In this document: positions 16,021 to 25,503 of the stretch, piece by piece | Numbering within the stretch: the stretch's first letter is position 1 | How the letters are laid out: every line of letters begins with the position of its first letter | Assembly (NCBI RefSeq): GCF_000282195.1 | Contig: NZ_AKJT01000078.1 | Span: 1-51,138, forward strand | From: Pseudomonas sp. GM18 | GTDB lineage: Bacteria > Pseudomonadota > Gammaproteobacteria > Pseudomonadales > Pseudomonadaceae | Direction of reading: 5' to 3' | DNA: 51,138 nt | The notes under the pieces: generated by a model | What the model was told of the DNA's origin: nothing | The model's input: the letters and a program-made list of their open reading frames with translations, nothing else | Database searches by the model: none | Made by a program: the position numbers and the translations under genes

Positions 16021-17373
16021 TCAGGCTCCCAACACGCTTTGCCCGCACACGCGCAGTGCTTGCCCGGTAAACGCACCGGTGCCCGGTTGTGCCAGCCAGG
16101 CCACGGCTTCGGCGACGTCTTGCGGCAGGCCGCCCTGACCCAACGAACTCAAGCGTCGCCCGGCTTCGCGCACGCCGAAGGGCAGGTGCGCGGTCATCTG
16201 GGTTTCGATGAATCCTGGCGCCACCGCGTTGATGCTGATGCCGCGCCCAGCCAGCAGCGGCGCCCAGGCCTGGGCCAGGCCGATCAGCCCGGCCTTGCTC
16301 GCGGCGTAATTGGTTTGCCCGCGATTGCCGGCGATGCCGCTGATGGACGCCAGCAGGATCACTCGGCCGTGGTCGCGCAAGGTGCCGCTGTCGAGCAGAG
16401 CCTTGGTCAGCACTTGCGGCGCGTTGAGGTTGACCGCCAGCACCGCGTCCCAGAATTCCGGAGTCATGTTGGCCAGGGTTTTATCCCGGGTGATGCCCGC
16501 GTTGTGGACTACGATGTCGACGCCGTCCGGCAAGTGTTCGATCAGTTGCATGGCGGCGTCTTCGGCACAGATGTCCAGGGTGATGCTGCGCCCGCCGAGG
16601 CGTGCGGCCAGGGCGTCGAGATCGGTTTTGGCCGGTGCCACGTCGAGCAGGATTACCTCGGCGCCGTCCCGGGCCAGGGTTTCGGCGATCGAGGCGCCGA
16701 TGCCACGGGCCGCGCCTGTCACCAGTGCCTTGCGCCCTGACAACGGGCGGGTCCAGTCCATCACCTGCGTCGCACACGCCTTCAAACGTATGACTTGCCC
16801 GGAAATGAAGGCACTTTTGGGCGAGAGGAAAAACCGCAACGGGCCTTCCAATTGATCTTCGGCCCCTTCTCCGACATAGATCAGCTGCAAGGTGCCGCCG
16901 TTGCGCAGCTCCTTGGCCAGCGAACGGCTGAACCCTTCTAGGGCCCGCTGGGCGCTGGCGGCGAACGGGTCGCTCAGGGTTTCCGGCGCTCGACCAAGAA
17001 TCACCAGGTGCGCATGGTGATCGAGGTTTTTCATCAGTGGCTGGAAGAACTCGCGTAGCTGTTTCAGCTGATCGACCTGTACCAGGTCACTGGCGTCGAA
17101 CACCACGGCTTTGAGTTTCTGGCCGTGGCCGGGAATCCACGCGGTGGCCAGGGTCGGGTCGGTGCCGTAGCTGTAAATCGTGTCGGTCAGGCGGTTGGCG
17201 AGGGTGCTGACTTTTTCCGTCAACGGGCCACCGCCAATCAACAGCGCCCCCTCGACAGGCCGCAGTCGACCTGCTTGCCAGCGTTCCAGCCGTACCGGCG
17301 ACGGCAGACCCAGGGCACCGACCACACGATGGCCGATGGACGAATTGGCGAAGTCGATATAGCGGTCAGACAT
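16021..17373 (-). CDS. High-molecular-weight FabG-type 3-oxoacyl reductase
   Basis: A 450-residue FabG4-like SDR. Residues 1 to about 205 form a degenerate Rossmann-like N-terminal domain. The C-terminal domain is a full SDR: TGAARGIGAS near 217, VVHNAGITRDKTLAN, the active-site Ser in LLASISG and YAASK near 355. It should reduce 3-oxoacyl thioesters, with CoA more likely than ACP given the thiolase and MaoC partners. It is followed two bases later by maoC and is divergent from the thiolase across about 190 bases. Confidence 0.86.
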   Translation of the reverse strand: MSDRYIDFANSSIGHRVVGALGLPSPVRLERWQAGRLRPVEGALLIGGGPLTEKVSTLANRLTDTIYSYGTDPTLATAWIPGHGQKLKAVVFDASDLVQVDQLKQLREFFQPLMKNLDHHAHLVILGRAPETLSDPFAASAQRALEGFSRSLAKELRNGGTLQLIYVGEGAEDQLEGPLRFFLSPKSAFISGQVIRLKACATQVMDWTRPLSGRKALVTGAARGIGASIAETLARDGAEVILLDVAPAKTDLDALAARLGGRSITLDICAEDAAMQLIEHLPDGVDIVVHNAGITRDKTLANMTPEFWDAVLAVNLNAPQVLTKALLDSGTLRDHGRVILLASISGIAGNRGQTNYAASKAGLIGLAQAWAPLLAGRGISINAVAPGFIETQMTAHLPFGVREAGRRLSSLGQGGLPQDVAEAVAWLAQPGTGAFTGQALRVCGQSVLGA

Positions 17374-17563
17374 GAATCACGCTCCAGAAGCCGGGGTTAA
17401 AAGTGTGGACCAGGAATGGCAATTAGTCGTTCGATCCACGAGATAAGGCCTACGCTTGAACATTGCAGGTTGGTTTGAGCTTGGGTTTAGCAGGTCTTTC
17501 AGGAAATGCAGCCCGCTCCCACAGGGATGTGTGTTCACAATTGAATATCAGAAGGAGTTTTTC

Positions 17564-18841
17564 ATGACACAGCTGCGCCGCGTCGCGATTATCGGCGGTA
17601 ACCGTATTCCTTTTGCCCGGTCCAACGGGCCGTACGCCACTGCCAGTAACCAGGCGATGTTCACCGCAGCGCTGGAAGGCTTGATCGAGCGCTATAACCT
17701 GCACGGTGTGCGCATGGGCGAAGTGGCGGCCGGGGCGTTGCTCAAGTATTTGCGCGACTACGGCCTGACCCGTGAATGCGTATTGGGCTCGCGGTTGTCG
17801 CCGACGACGCCGGCCTACGACATCCAGCAGGCCTGTGGTACGGGGCTGGAGGCGACGTTGTTGGTGGCGAACAAAATCGCCCTGGGTCAGATCGAGTGTG
17901 GCATTGCCGGCGGCGTCGATACGGCCTCCGACGTGCCGATCGGCGTCAACGAAAGCCTGCGCAAGATCCTCTTGCAAGCCAATCGCGCCAAAAGCATCGC
18001 CGACAAACTGAAAACCTTCCTGCAACTGCGTCCCCGACACCTGATCCCGGACTTTCCAAGCATCGGCGAGCCGCGTACCGGCCGGTCGATGGGCGAACAC
18101 TGTGAATTAATGGCCCAGACCTGGGGCATCCCGCGTGACGAGCAGGACCGGCTGACCCTCGAAAGCCATCAGAAACTGGCGGCGTCCTACGCCGAAGGCT
18201 GGCACAACGATCTGATGACGCCGTTCCTCGGCCTGACCCGGGACAACAACCTGCGCCCGGAGCTGACCCTGGAAAAGCTCTCCTCACTGAAACCGGCCTT
18301 CGAGAAAAGCGCCAAGGGCACTCTGACCGCAGGCAACTCCACGCCACTCACCGATGGCGCGTCGGTGGTGCTGCTGGGCAGTGAGGAATGGGCAAAGGAG
18401 CGCGGTTTGCCGTTGCTTGCCTATTGGCGCGATGGCGAGGCGGCGGCGGTGGATTTCGTCAAGGGCGCCGAAGGGCTGCTGATGGCGCCGGTGTATGCGG
18501 TGCCGCGATTGCTGGCGCGCAACGGCCTGACCTTGCAGGACTTCGATTACTACGAAATCCACGAAGCGTTCGCCGCCCAAGTGCTGTGCACGTTGAAGGC
18601 CTGGGAAGATCCGGAGTACTGCAAAACCCGCCTCGGCCTCGATGCGCCGCTGGGTTCCATCGACCGCAGCCGCCTCAACGTCAAAGGCAGTTCACTGGCC
18701 GCCGGGCATCCGTTTGCCGCCACCGGTGCGCGGATCGTCGCCAACCTGGCGAAGCTGCTGGACGCGGCGGGCAAGGGCCGAGGGTTGATCTCGATCTGCG
18801 CCGCCGGCGGTCAGGGCGTGACGGCGATTATCGAGCGCTGA
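17564..18841 (+). CDS. Acetyl-CoA C-acyltransferase (FadI-like thiolase)
   Basis: A 425-residue thiolase with all catalytic residues: nucleophile C91 in QQACGTGLEA, H333 in YYEIHEAFAAQ, H382 in AAGHPFAATGAR and C412 in SICAAGGQG. The length and FadI-like spacing suit beta-oxidation of longer chains. AGAAGGAG lies 7 bases before the ATG at 17564; an ORF extension to 17456 has no ribosome site. Divergent transcription with the FabG-MaoC pair suggests one shared regulator, but I see no clear operator in 17374-17563. Confidence 0.88.
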   Translation: MTQLRRVAIIGGNRIPFARSNGPYATASNQAMFTAALEGLIERYNLHGVRMGEVAAGALLKYLRDYGLTRECVLGSRLSPTTPAYDIQQACGTGLEATLLVANKIALGQIECGIAGGVDTASDVPIGVNESLRKILLQANRAKSIADKLKTFLQLRPRHLIPDFPSIGEPRTGRSMGEHCELMAQTWGIPRDEQDRLTLESHQKLAASYAEGWHNDLMTPFLGLTRDNNLRPELTLEKLSSLKPAFEKSAKGTLTAGNSTPLTDGASVVLLGSEEWAKERGLPLLAYWRDGEAAAVDFVKGAEGLLMAPVYAVPRLLARNGLTLQDFDYYEIHEAFAAQVLCTLKAWEDPEYCKTRLGLDAPLGSIDRSRLNVKGSSLAAGHPFAATGARIVANLAKLLDAAGKGRGLISICAAGGQGVTAIIER

Positions 18842-19870
18842 TTATTGAGCGTTGAGCACTGCCGCGTTTTGCCGCGCGGCCAGTTCCCGGTTGCGGTTGG
18901 CGTAACCCTCGGCCATCACCGAGCACACGATCAACTGCAACGGGTGGTAGATCATGATCGGCAGCAGGATCAACCCAAGGCCGGGGTTGGCGCCGAAGAT
19001 CAGCGCCGCCATCGGCGCCCCGGCCGCCAGGGATTTTTTGCTGGCGCAGAACACCGCGGCAATCTCATCGGCGGGGCTGAATTTCAGCGCACGGGCGGTG
19101 CGGGTGGTCATCCACAGAATGACCGCCAGCAGAATCGCGCTGCCAATCAACGCCGTGAGAATCACACTGTTGCCCTGTTGCTGCCACATCCCCGAGACCA
19201 TCGAGTTGCAGAACGCCGAGTACACCAGCAGCAGGATCACCAGTTTGTCGGCGATGTTGGTGTAGCGCTTGTGCCGGGCGAAAAGCTTGCCCAGCCACGG
19301 CCGCAGCAATTGCCCGAGTACCAGCGGCAACAGCAGCATCGCGCACAGGTCGAGCAGGGTTGAACCCAAATCGATGCCGCCAGCGCCGCTGCCGACCACG
19401 AAACTCACCAGCAACGGCGTCAGGAAAATCCCCAGCACGCTGGACAGGCTCGCGTTGAGAATCGCCGCCGGTACGTTGCCGCCCGCGCTGCCGGTCAAGG
19501 CCACGGACGAGGATATGGTCGAGGGCAGGGCGCAGAGGTAAAGGAACCCGAGCATCAGCAACGATGGAATGTGTGAGCCCAGCAGTTTGTCGCTCAGCAG
19601 CCAGATCAACGGAAACACCGCAAAGGTGAAGACTTGGACCATCACGTGCAGCTTCCAGTTTTTCAGCCCGTGGCGGATCTGCTCGCTGGAGAGGTTGACC
19701 CCGTGCAGGAAGAACACCAGGAACACGCCGATGTTGATCACCCACTCGGCATGCATCCCGCCGCCGGTGGCGCCGAAGGTCGGGAAGAAATACGCCAGCA
19801 GCGTGGCGATCAGCATGCCGCACAAGAACCAGTCGGTGACCACGCGTTTGAGGTGTTTGAAGGCATGCAT
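18842..19870 (-). CDS. SBF-like (bile acid:sodium symporter family) transporter
   Basis: A membrane protein of about 342 residues with eight to ten hydrophobic segments and the pattern of SBF-like/YfeH proteins: FFPTFGATGGG, VNIGVFLVFFLHG, LCALPSTISSSVALTGSAGG and FCASKKSLAAGAPMA. The substrate is unknown; the family carries organic anions with sodium. Neither possible start (19870 or 19888) has a strong ribosome site; I chose 19870 because the family begins just before the first helix. It is divergent from an AraC regulator, which probably controls it. Confidence 0.8.
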   Translation of the reverse strand: MHAFKHLKRVVTDWFLCGMLIATLLAYFFPTFGATGGGMHAEWVINIGVFLVFFLHGVNLSSEQIRHGLKNWKLHVMVQVFTFAVFPLIWLLSDKLLGSHIPSLLMLGFLYLCALPSTISSSVALTGSAGGNVPAAILNASLSSVLGIFLTPLLVSFVVGSGAGGIDLGSTLLDLCAMLLLPLVLGQLLRPWLGKLFARHKRYTNIADKLVILLLVYSAFCNSMVSGMWQQQGNSVILTALIGSAILLAVILWMTTRTARALKFSPADEIAAVFCASKKSLAAGAPMAALIFGANPGLGLILLPIMIYHPLQLIVCSVMAEGYANRNRELAARQNAAVLNAQ

Positions 19871-19954
19871 AACCGGCACCGAATCCATTTGTAAGAATTG
19901 ATGACTTAGCCTAACGTCGGCCCCATCAGCCGTCTTGCGACATAAGGCCAATCA

Positions 19955-20746
19955 ATGCCGACTAACGGACAACTTTCCCTCGAGCGGACCATCCCGGCGC
20001 TGACGGTGTTGCCGCGTCCGTTGTATGCGCGGGCGGAAAGCCTGAACGCCGGTTCGTGGACGCCGCCTCATCGTCATGATTGGGTGCAGTTTTCCTACGC
20101 CATCAGCGGCGTTCTCGGCGTGCACACCGCCGAAGGCAGTTTCTTTGCGCCGCCGCAGTGGGGTATCTGGATTCCGGCGGATCTCGAGCACCAGGTCGTG
20201 ACCTCGATGCGTGCCGAAATGCGCAGCCTGTACGTGCGCCGCGAGGACTGCCAATGGGCGGACGGGCGTTGCCGGGTGCTGGAAGTCACGCCATTGGCCC
20301 GGGAGCTGATCAAGCGCTTTTGCCTGTTGCCGGTGGAATATCCACAGGGCGACAGCCAAGAGGCGCGATTGGTGGGCGTGCTGCTGGATCAGTTGGCGAG
20401 TCTGCCGGAGGTGGGGTTTTCCTTGCCATTACCCCGGCATGAACGTTTGCTGGGCTTGTGCAACGAGCTGATCGAAAGCCCCGAGCGCACGGTGACTTTG
20501 CAGGAATGGGCCGAGCGTTTGGGTACGTCGGAGAAAACCCTGATGCGCTTGTTTCAGCGCGAAACCGGGTTGAGCTTCCGCAGTTGGCGGCAGCGCATGC
20601 GGCTGCTGTCGTCGTTGAGTTTGCTGGAGGAGGGGGACAGCGTGACCAATGCCGCGCTGTCTTGTGGGTATGACTCGACGTCGGCGTTTATTGCGGCGTT
20701 CAAGGGGTTATTCGGGTTTACCCCTGGCGAGTTGTTCAAGCAATGA
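19955..20746 (+). CDS. AraC-type regulator with cupin sensor domain
   Basis: A 263-residue regulator. The N-terminal cupin part has HRHDWVQFSYAISG and WIPADLEHQV. The C-terminal double helix-turn-helix includes LQEWAERLGTSEKTLMRLFQ and TNAALSCGYDSTSAFIAAFK. It belongs to the NimR-like subgroup often found beside a divergent transporter, as here (84 bases to the SBF-like gene). The inducer is unknown. Confidence 0.85.
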   Translation: MPTNGQLSLERTIPALTVLPRPLYARAESLNAGSWTPPHRHDWVQFSYAISGVLGVHTAEGSFFAPPQWGIWIPADLEHQVVTSMRAEMRSLYVRREDCQWADGRCRVLEVTPLARELIKRFCLLPVEYPQGDSQEARLVGVLLDQLASLPEVGFSLPLPRHERLLGLCNELIESPERTVTLQEWAERLGTSEKTLMRLFQRETGLSFRSWRQRMRLLSSLSLLEEGDSVTNAALSCGYDSTSAFIAAFKGLFGFTPGELFKQ

Positions 20747-20775
20747 TCGTTCCCACGCTCTGCGTGGGAACGATC
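20745..20775. terminator. Perfect 14-bp hairpin between convergent genes
   Basis: Arms GATCGTTCCCACGC and GCGTGGGAACGATC with a TCT loop. It begins inside the araC stop codon and lies between two convergent genes. There is no T run on either side, so it is a REP-type element that may act as a bidirectional terminator. A shorter relative is at 7385-7409. Confidence 0.7.
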
Positions 20776-20783
20776 ACGCCCAC

Positions 20784-22730
20784 TCAGGTCCTGAAGCGGC
20801 GAACCAACCCATCCAGCTCATTCGACAACCCCGCCAGGCTCTGAGAATCCAGCCGCGCCGAGTTTGCCAATTCCGCCACCAACTGCGCATCGCCATGTAT
20901 CTGGCTGATATGCCGATTGATGTCCTCGGCCACCTGATGCTGTTCTTCCGCCGCCGTGGCGATTTGAGTGTTCATATCGCGAATCACATCCACCGACTCA
21001 CGGATCTGCCCGAAGCTGCTGCGCGCTTCACCGATGCGGGTCACCGATTGCTGAGACACCTCCAGGCTCGCGTGCATCTGCTGCGTCACCTGGCTGGTGC
21101 GCTTGGCCAGGTTGCCCAGCAGGCCGTCGATTTCCGCCGTGGAATCGGCAGTTCGTTTGGCCAGGGCGCGAACTTCATCGGCCACCACCGCAAAGCCACG
21201 ACCCTGTTCACCGGCCCGGGCCGCTTCGATGGCGGCGTTCAGGGCCAACAAGTTGGTCTGTTCGGCGATGGAACGAATGGTCCCGAGGATCGACTGAATG
21301 TCGTTGCTATCGCGCTCAAGCTGTTGCATCGATTGCGCCGACTGTTCGATTTCCTGGCTCAAGCGATCGACACTGCTCACCGCGGCATCGATCTGCTGCT
21401 GGCCTTCACGGGCCTGGCGCTGGCCGCTGTCGGCCGACTCGGCGGCCTGGCTGCAGGAGCGCGCGACTTCGTTGGCGGTGGCGACCATTTCGTGGAACGC
21501 GGTGGACACCATGTCCACCGCTTCACGCTGACGTCCGGCGGCTTCGGCCATGTCGCTGGACACCTGCGTCGAGCTCTGGGAAGTAGCGAGGATCTTGGTC
21601 GCGGCGCCGCCGATGTTTTGAATCAGGTTACGGATCGCCGCCAGAAACTGGTTGAACCAGTTGGCCAGTTGCGCGGTTTCGTCGCTGCCACGGATGTGCA
21701 GGTTCTTGGTCAGGTCGCCTTCACCCTGGGCGATGCCTTCCAGGCCGCTGGCCACGCTGCGGATCGGCCGCACGATCAGGCTGGCGAAACTGGCGCCGAC
21801 GATGGCGAAGAACACCGCCAGTACTGCGGCGATAATCGCGATCAGCCAGGTCAGTTGAGTGGCCGAACCCATCACGTCGGTCTGCTTGATCAGGCCGATA
21901 AAGGTCCAGCCCAGTTGCTCCGACGGCCAGACGTTGGCCATGTAGCGCTCGCCATTGAGCTCGACCTCTACCAGCCCTTTGCCGGCCTTGCCGAGTTGCG
22001 CGTAGCCGTCGCCGAGGCTGCTCAGGGCTTTGAAATTGTGTTCCGGTTGCTTCGGATCGACCAGCACCGTGCCGGTGTTTTCCACCAGCATCAGGTAGCC
22101 GGTTTCGCCGAGTTTGATCTGTTTGACGATTTCGGTGAGCTGCTTGAGCGTCACGTCGATGCTGACCACGCCGCCATTGGTGCCCAGTTTGTTATCGATG
22201 GTGCGCACGGTACTGACGTAGGTCGCGTCATCCTGAGCCCAGTAATAGGCCTCGGTGCGAAACGGTTTGCCCGGCTTGGCCTGGGCCGCTTTGTACCACG
22301 GGCGCTGGCGCGGGTCGTAATTGCTCAGCTTCGCATCGTCCGGCCAGGACACGTAACCGCCCGCCGCAGTCCCGAGAATCGCATAGGCGTAGGCCGGGTG
22401 GCTGTTGCCCAGGTCCTGGAGCAGGGCGAAGACCTTCTTGTCCATTTCGCCTTGGGGAATGCTCTCGGCGTTGGCGCTCATGTAGGTCTTGAGGCTGTCG
22501 TCGGAGTTCTTGATCAGCGGTTGGGTGGCCAGGTAGTCAACGTTCTGGCTGATGCCGTCAAAGAACAACTGCATGGCATTGCTGACCTGACGAATCTCGC
22601 GGCCACTGCCGTCGACAAAATTGTCCTTGGCATCGCTGCGCAAGTTCAGCACAACGAGGGTGGCGACCAGCACCACGGGCAAGCAGGCGATGATTGCAAA
22701 CGCCCAGGTCAGCTTCTGTTTGATGTTCAT
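20784..22730 (-). CDS. Methyl-accepting chemotaxis protein with Cache sensor
   Basis: A 648-residue chemoreceptor. A first membrane helix (ACLPVVLVATLVVLNL) is followed by a periplasmic double Cache domain of about 245 residues with YDPRQRPWYKAA and GGVVSIDVTLKQL, then a second helix (AIIAAVLAVFFAIVG), HAMP (RPIRSVASGLEGIAQG) and a signalling domain with the hairpin tip IAEQTNLLALNAAIEAARAG. The RPWY motif is common in amino-acid or amine receptors. The TEAYYWAQDDATY stretch differs from the standard amino-acid motif as I remember it, so the ligand is open. It stands alone. Confidence 0.9.
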   Translation of the reverse strand: MNIKQKLTWAFAIIACLPVVLVATLVVLNLRSDAKDNFVDGSGREIRQVSNAMQLFFDGISQNVDYLATQPLIKNSDDSLKTYMSANAESIPQGEMDKKVFALLQDLGNSHPAYAYAILGTAAGGYVSWPDDAKLSNYDPRQRPWYKAAQAKPGKPFRTEAYYWAQDDATYVSTVRTIDNKLGTNGGVVSIDVTLKQLTEIVKQIKLGETGYLMLVENTGTVLVDPKQPEHNFKALSSLGDGYAQLGKAGKGLVEVELNGERYMANVWPSEQLGWTFIGLIKQTDVMGSATQLTWLIAIIAAVLAVFFAIVGASFASLIVRPIRSVASGLEGIAQGEGDLTKNLHIRGSDETAQLANWFNQFLAAIRNLIQNIGGAATKILATSQSSTQVSSDMAEAAGRQREAVDMVSTAFHEMVATANEVARSCSQAAESADSGQRQAREGQQQIDAAVSSVDRLSQEIEQSAQSMQQLERDSNDIQSILGTIRSIAEQTNLLALNAAIEAARAGEQGRGFAVVADEVRALAKRTADSTAEIDGLLGNLAKRTSQVTQQMHASLEVSQQSVTRIGEARSSFGQIRESVDVIRDMNTQIATAAEEQHQVAEDINRHISQIHGDAQLVAELANSARLDSQSLAGLSNELDGLVRRFRT

Positions 22731-22981
22731 CCGCGCTCCAGTTTTTCTTGTAGGCCCACGCAGTACTGATGACTCGCGGATTATTGGCAGCCGAAAACGT
22801 TTGATATGCCCCGATCCTTGAACGCGCCTTCTTGATTGTTGTCGAGGCGTTTGTCAGACAATTCCTTTTCTCTCTAATGACTTCGGCTGAGGCGCGGGGA
22901 AATTGAGGCCCGTTGAGAAAAATCCTGCGAAGGACAGGGATCGAGGTTAGATTCTGTCGCAATTGCCCTTGCATCCCTTCG

Positions 22982-23010
22982 TCAACAAGTGGTGCGGGCT
23001 CAGCTATGAT
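22982..23010 (+). promoter_or_regulatory. Candidate sigma-70 promoter for the RIO kinase gene
   Basis: TCAACA (22982-22987), a 17-base spacer and TATGAT (23005-23010). It would give a leader of about 160 bases before the ATG at 23175. The -35 is a 4/6 match. Confidence 0.4.
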
Positions 23011-23089
23011 CCGGGGCGGTCGATGAGTATTGCCTGATTAATCCGGCACATTGTGTGCTTCTTGATGTTCATGGGAACGTTCATAGGTC

Positions 23090-23120
23090 GGCAACCCCTC
23101 CCCCGAATGAGAGGATTGCC
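23090..23120 (+). other. Hairpin in the RIO kinase leader
   Basis: GGCAA pairs with TTGCC and CCTC with GAGG across a short internal loop. It ends 54 bases before the start codon and has no U run. It may affect translation, because the start codon lacks a good ribosome site. The rest of the 22731-23174 gap shows no gene. Confidence 0.4.
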
Positions 23121-23174
23121 GTATAACGAATGACTTTCGCGTGTTTGGTAATAAAGGACCCACAATAAAAGCTG

Positions 23175-24068
23175 ATGAAGACTCCAAAACGCATTGAACC
23201 CCTGATCGAGGACGGTCTGGTCGACGAGGTGCTGCGCCCACTCATGAGTGGTAAAGAAGCAGCTGTTTATGTGGTGCGCTGCGGCAACGAGCTGCGTTGT
23301 GCCAAGGTCTACAAGGAGGCGAACAAACGTAGTTTTCGTCAGGCGGCCGAGTATCAGGAAGGCCGCAAGGTGCGCAACAGCCGGCAGGCTCGCGCGATGG
23401 CCAAGGGCTCCAAGTTTGGCCGCAAGGAAACCGAAGACGCCTGGCAGAACGCTGAAGTGGCGGCGCTGTTCCGTCTGGCCAGTGCCGGGGTGCGGGTGCC
23501 CAAGCCGTATGACTTCCTCGAAGGCGTGCTGCTGATGGAGCTGGTGGCCGACGAGTACGGCGATGCCGCACCACGCCTGAACGATGTGGTGCTGGAGCCG
23601 GACCAGGCACGCGAATATCACGCTTACCTGATTTCGCAAATCGTGCTGATGCTGTGTACCGGCCTGGTGCACGGTGACCTGTCCGAGTTCAACGTGCTGC
23701 TGACGCCGACCGGCCCGGTCATCATCGACCTGCCGCAAGCGGTGGATGCGGCGGGCAACAACCACGCGTTCAGCATGCTGGAGCGGGACGTGGGCAACAT
23801 GGCGTCTTACTTCGGTCGCTTTGCACCGGAGTTGAAACGCACCCGGTACGCCAAGGAAATGTGGGCATTGTACGAAGCCGGCACCTTGCACCCGGCCAGT
23901 GTGTTGACCGGCGAGTTCGACGAGCCGCAAGAGCTGGCGGACGTCGGCGGGATCATGCGCGAGATCGAGGCGGCCCGTCTCGACGAAGAGCGTCGCCAAG
24001 CGGTTCGGGCGGCAGACGATGCGCCACCGAGCAAGACCGAAGAACCGCCTCCACCGTGGATGCAGTGA
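23175..24068 (+). CDS. RIO1-family serine protein kinase-like protein
   Basis: A 297-residue atypical kinase of the RIO family. It shows the RIO nucleotide loop (MSGKEAAVYVVRCGNELRCAKVY), the catalytic loop LVHGDLSEFNVL with D168 and N173, and the metal-binding D185 in IIDLPQAVD. The RIO-specific insert KVRNSRQARAMAKGSKFG is present. The C-terminus is Pro- and Glu-rich. In archaea and eukaryotes RIO1 acts in small ribosomal subunit maturation; the bacterial substrate is unknown. The ATG at 23175 has only a weak ribosome site (AAAGGA is 17 bases away). Confidence 0.88.
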   Translation: MKTPKRIEPLIEDGLVDEVLRPLMSGKEAAVYVVRCGNELRCAKVYKEANKRSFRQAAEYQEGRKVRNSRQARAMAKGSKFGRKETEDAWQNAEVAALFRLASAGVRVPKPYDFLEGVLLMELVADEYGDAAPRLNDVVLEPDQAREYHAYLISQIVLMLCTGLVHGDLSEFNVLLTPTGPVIIDLPQAVDAAGNNHAFSMLERDVGNMASYFGRFAPELKRTRYAKEMWALYEAGTLHPASVLTGEFDEPQELADVGGIMREIEAARLDEERRQAVRAADDAPPSKTEEPPPPWMQ

Positions 24069-24078
24069 CCGGCTAAAG

Positions 24079-24106
24079 AAAAACCCGGCTTCGGCCGGGT
24101 TTTTTG
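24079..24106 (+). terminator. Rho-independent terminator after the RIO kinase gene
   Basis: Stem AACCCGGC/GCCGGGTT with a TTCG tetraloop, an A run before it and a T run after it, 10 bases past the stop codon. Confidence 0.92.
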
Positions 24107-24135
24107 TCGATGCTTTTTTTGGAACCGCATCGTCC

Positions 24136-24232
24136 GCATCGCGGGCAAGCCGCGCTCCCACAGGTTTTGTGTCGCCCCCTGATTCCATGATCGACACCTG
24201 ACCTGTGGGAGCGTGGCTTGCCCGCAATGGCG
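24136..24232. repeat. Inverted REP pair
   Basis: Left arm GCGGGCAAGCCGCGCTCCCA, right arm TGGGAGCGTGGCTTGCCCGC, about 40 bases apart. This is the second REP family of the window (GGGAGCG..GCCCGC type). Confidence 0.8.
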
Positions 24233-24279
24233 TCAGACCAGACAATCCACAACGGCCTCCCCACATTCAAGGATTGATT

Positions 24280-25503
24280 GTGAACATTCCATCCACCCGC
24301 AATGCCCAACTGATCATCGCCGCCCGGCTGATTTCGGACTTCGGTGCCTTCCTCAACATGGTCGCCCTGGCCACCTACGTCTACCTGCTCAGCAATAGCG
24401 CCATGAGCGTCGGTATCTTTCTCGCCAGCCGTGTCGCCGGGGGGATCCTGGCCAGCCTGATCGGCACCCGGTTCTATCGTCGCTGGGCCGGGCGCTTGCC
24501 GCTGATTGCCTTCGATCTGCTGCGCGCCGGTTTGCTGGGGCTGCTGTTGATGCTGCCAGTGGCCCAGCAAGGGTTGCTGTTACCGCTGATCGCGTTCGGC
24601 CTGGGGTTTGGTAATTCGATGTTCGCCATCGGCCTCAACAGCCAATTGCCGCACCTGATCGAAGAGGCGCAATTACTCAAGACCAATGCCTGGATAACCT
24701 CAGCGTCGTCTGCGGCGATGGTCAGCGGGAGTCTGGTGTCGGGGTTATTGGTGGCGGGTTTTGGCTTTGAAACAGTATTTGCGTTGAACATGGTCACGTA
24801 TCTGCTGGCGGCGCTGCTGATTGTGCCGCTGCGGTTTTCCGGACCGGCCCCCAACTGTGACGAACCTCTTCACAAACAGGGCGAATGGCAGGCCCTGCGT
24901 CAGGGGTTGCGCACGGCACCGGTGCTGGCGGCAATGCTGGCCGTCGCCATGGCCGACACCTTGGGCAGCGCCGCGCACAACGTCGGTCTTCCGATCATTT
25001 CAAAACTGCTCACACCCGAGTCGGCCAGCACCACCCTGGGCCTGATGCTGGCGGTGTGGGCCTGCGGCAAGTTCATCGGTGCGCGGATCGCCAGTCGCCT
25101 GAAAGGCACGGACAACGCGCACCTTGAGCGGCGATTTTTCTTTGGCGTGTTGTTGATGTCCTGCGGCTTCATCCTGATGTTTCAGCAGCAGACCCTGTAC
25201 GGGTTGCTGCTGTTTTCGTTACCCGCAGGCTTGGGCGACGGGTTCTCGGAAGTCGGCCTGATGTCGCGTCTGCAACGTGAACCGGACAGCCTGCGCCTGC
25301 CGATTTTCAGTTTTCTGACCCTGCTGCAAATGACCGGGTTCGGCGTCGGCATGTTGATCGCCGCGCCGTTTTATTCCTGGTGGACGCCCGGCGCGGTGGT
25401 GCTGTTGTTCCACGGCATTCCCCTCACCCTGTTGCTGGTGGTGAAGGGGCTGGCGCTCAGGAATGGGCGGGTTCGACGCAGCAGCCCGACGCCAGCTCCT
25501 TGA
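24280..25503 (+). CDS. MFS transporter
   Basis: A 407-residue major facilitator with about twelve hydrophobic segments, starting MNIPSTRNAQLIIAARLISD. It resembles the MFS_3/enterobactin-exporter type (FALNMVTYLLAALLIVPL; DTLGSAAHNVGLPIIS). The substrate is unknown. I chose GTG at 24280, with AAGGA 8 bases upstream; an ATG at 24205 lies inside a REP element. The 3' end overlaps the convergent cueR by 47 bases. Confidence 0.8.
   Translation: MNIPSTRNAQLIIAARLISDFGAFLNMVALATYVYLLSNSAMSVGIFLASRVAGGILASLIGTRFYRRWAGRLPLIAFDLLRAGLLGLLLMLPVAQQGLLLPLIAFGLGFGNSMFAIGLNSQLPHLIEEAQLLKTNAWITSASSAAMVSGSLVSGLLVAGFGFETVFALNMVTYLLAALLIVPLRFSGPAPNCDEPLHKQGEWQALRQGLRTAPVLAAMLAVAMADTLGSAAHNVGLPIISKLLTPESASTTLGLMLAVWACGKFIGARIASRLKGTDNAHLERRFFFGVLLMSCGFILMFQQQTLYGLLLFSLPAGLGDGFSEVGLMSRLQREPDSLRLPIFSFLTLLQMTGFGVGMLIAAPFYSWWTPGAVVLLFHGIPLTLLLVVKGLALRNGRVRRSSPTPAP

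Noticed and set aside
20649..22769. A 706-codon frame opposite the chemoreceptor gene
   Set aside because: Despite its length it has no domain pattern and mirrors the chemoreceptor, whose HAMP and signalling motifs are certain.
23004..24266. A 420-codon frame opposite the RIO kinase gene
   Set aside because: It runs through the terminator and a REP pair and has no family pattern; the kinase motifs lie on the other strand.
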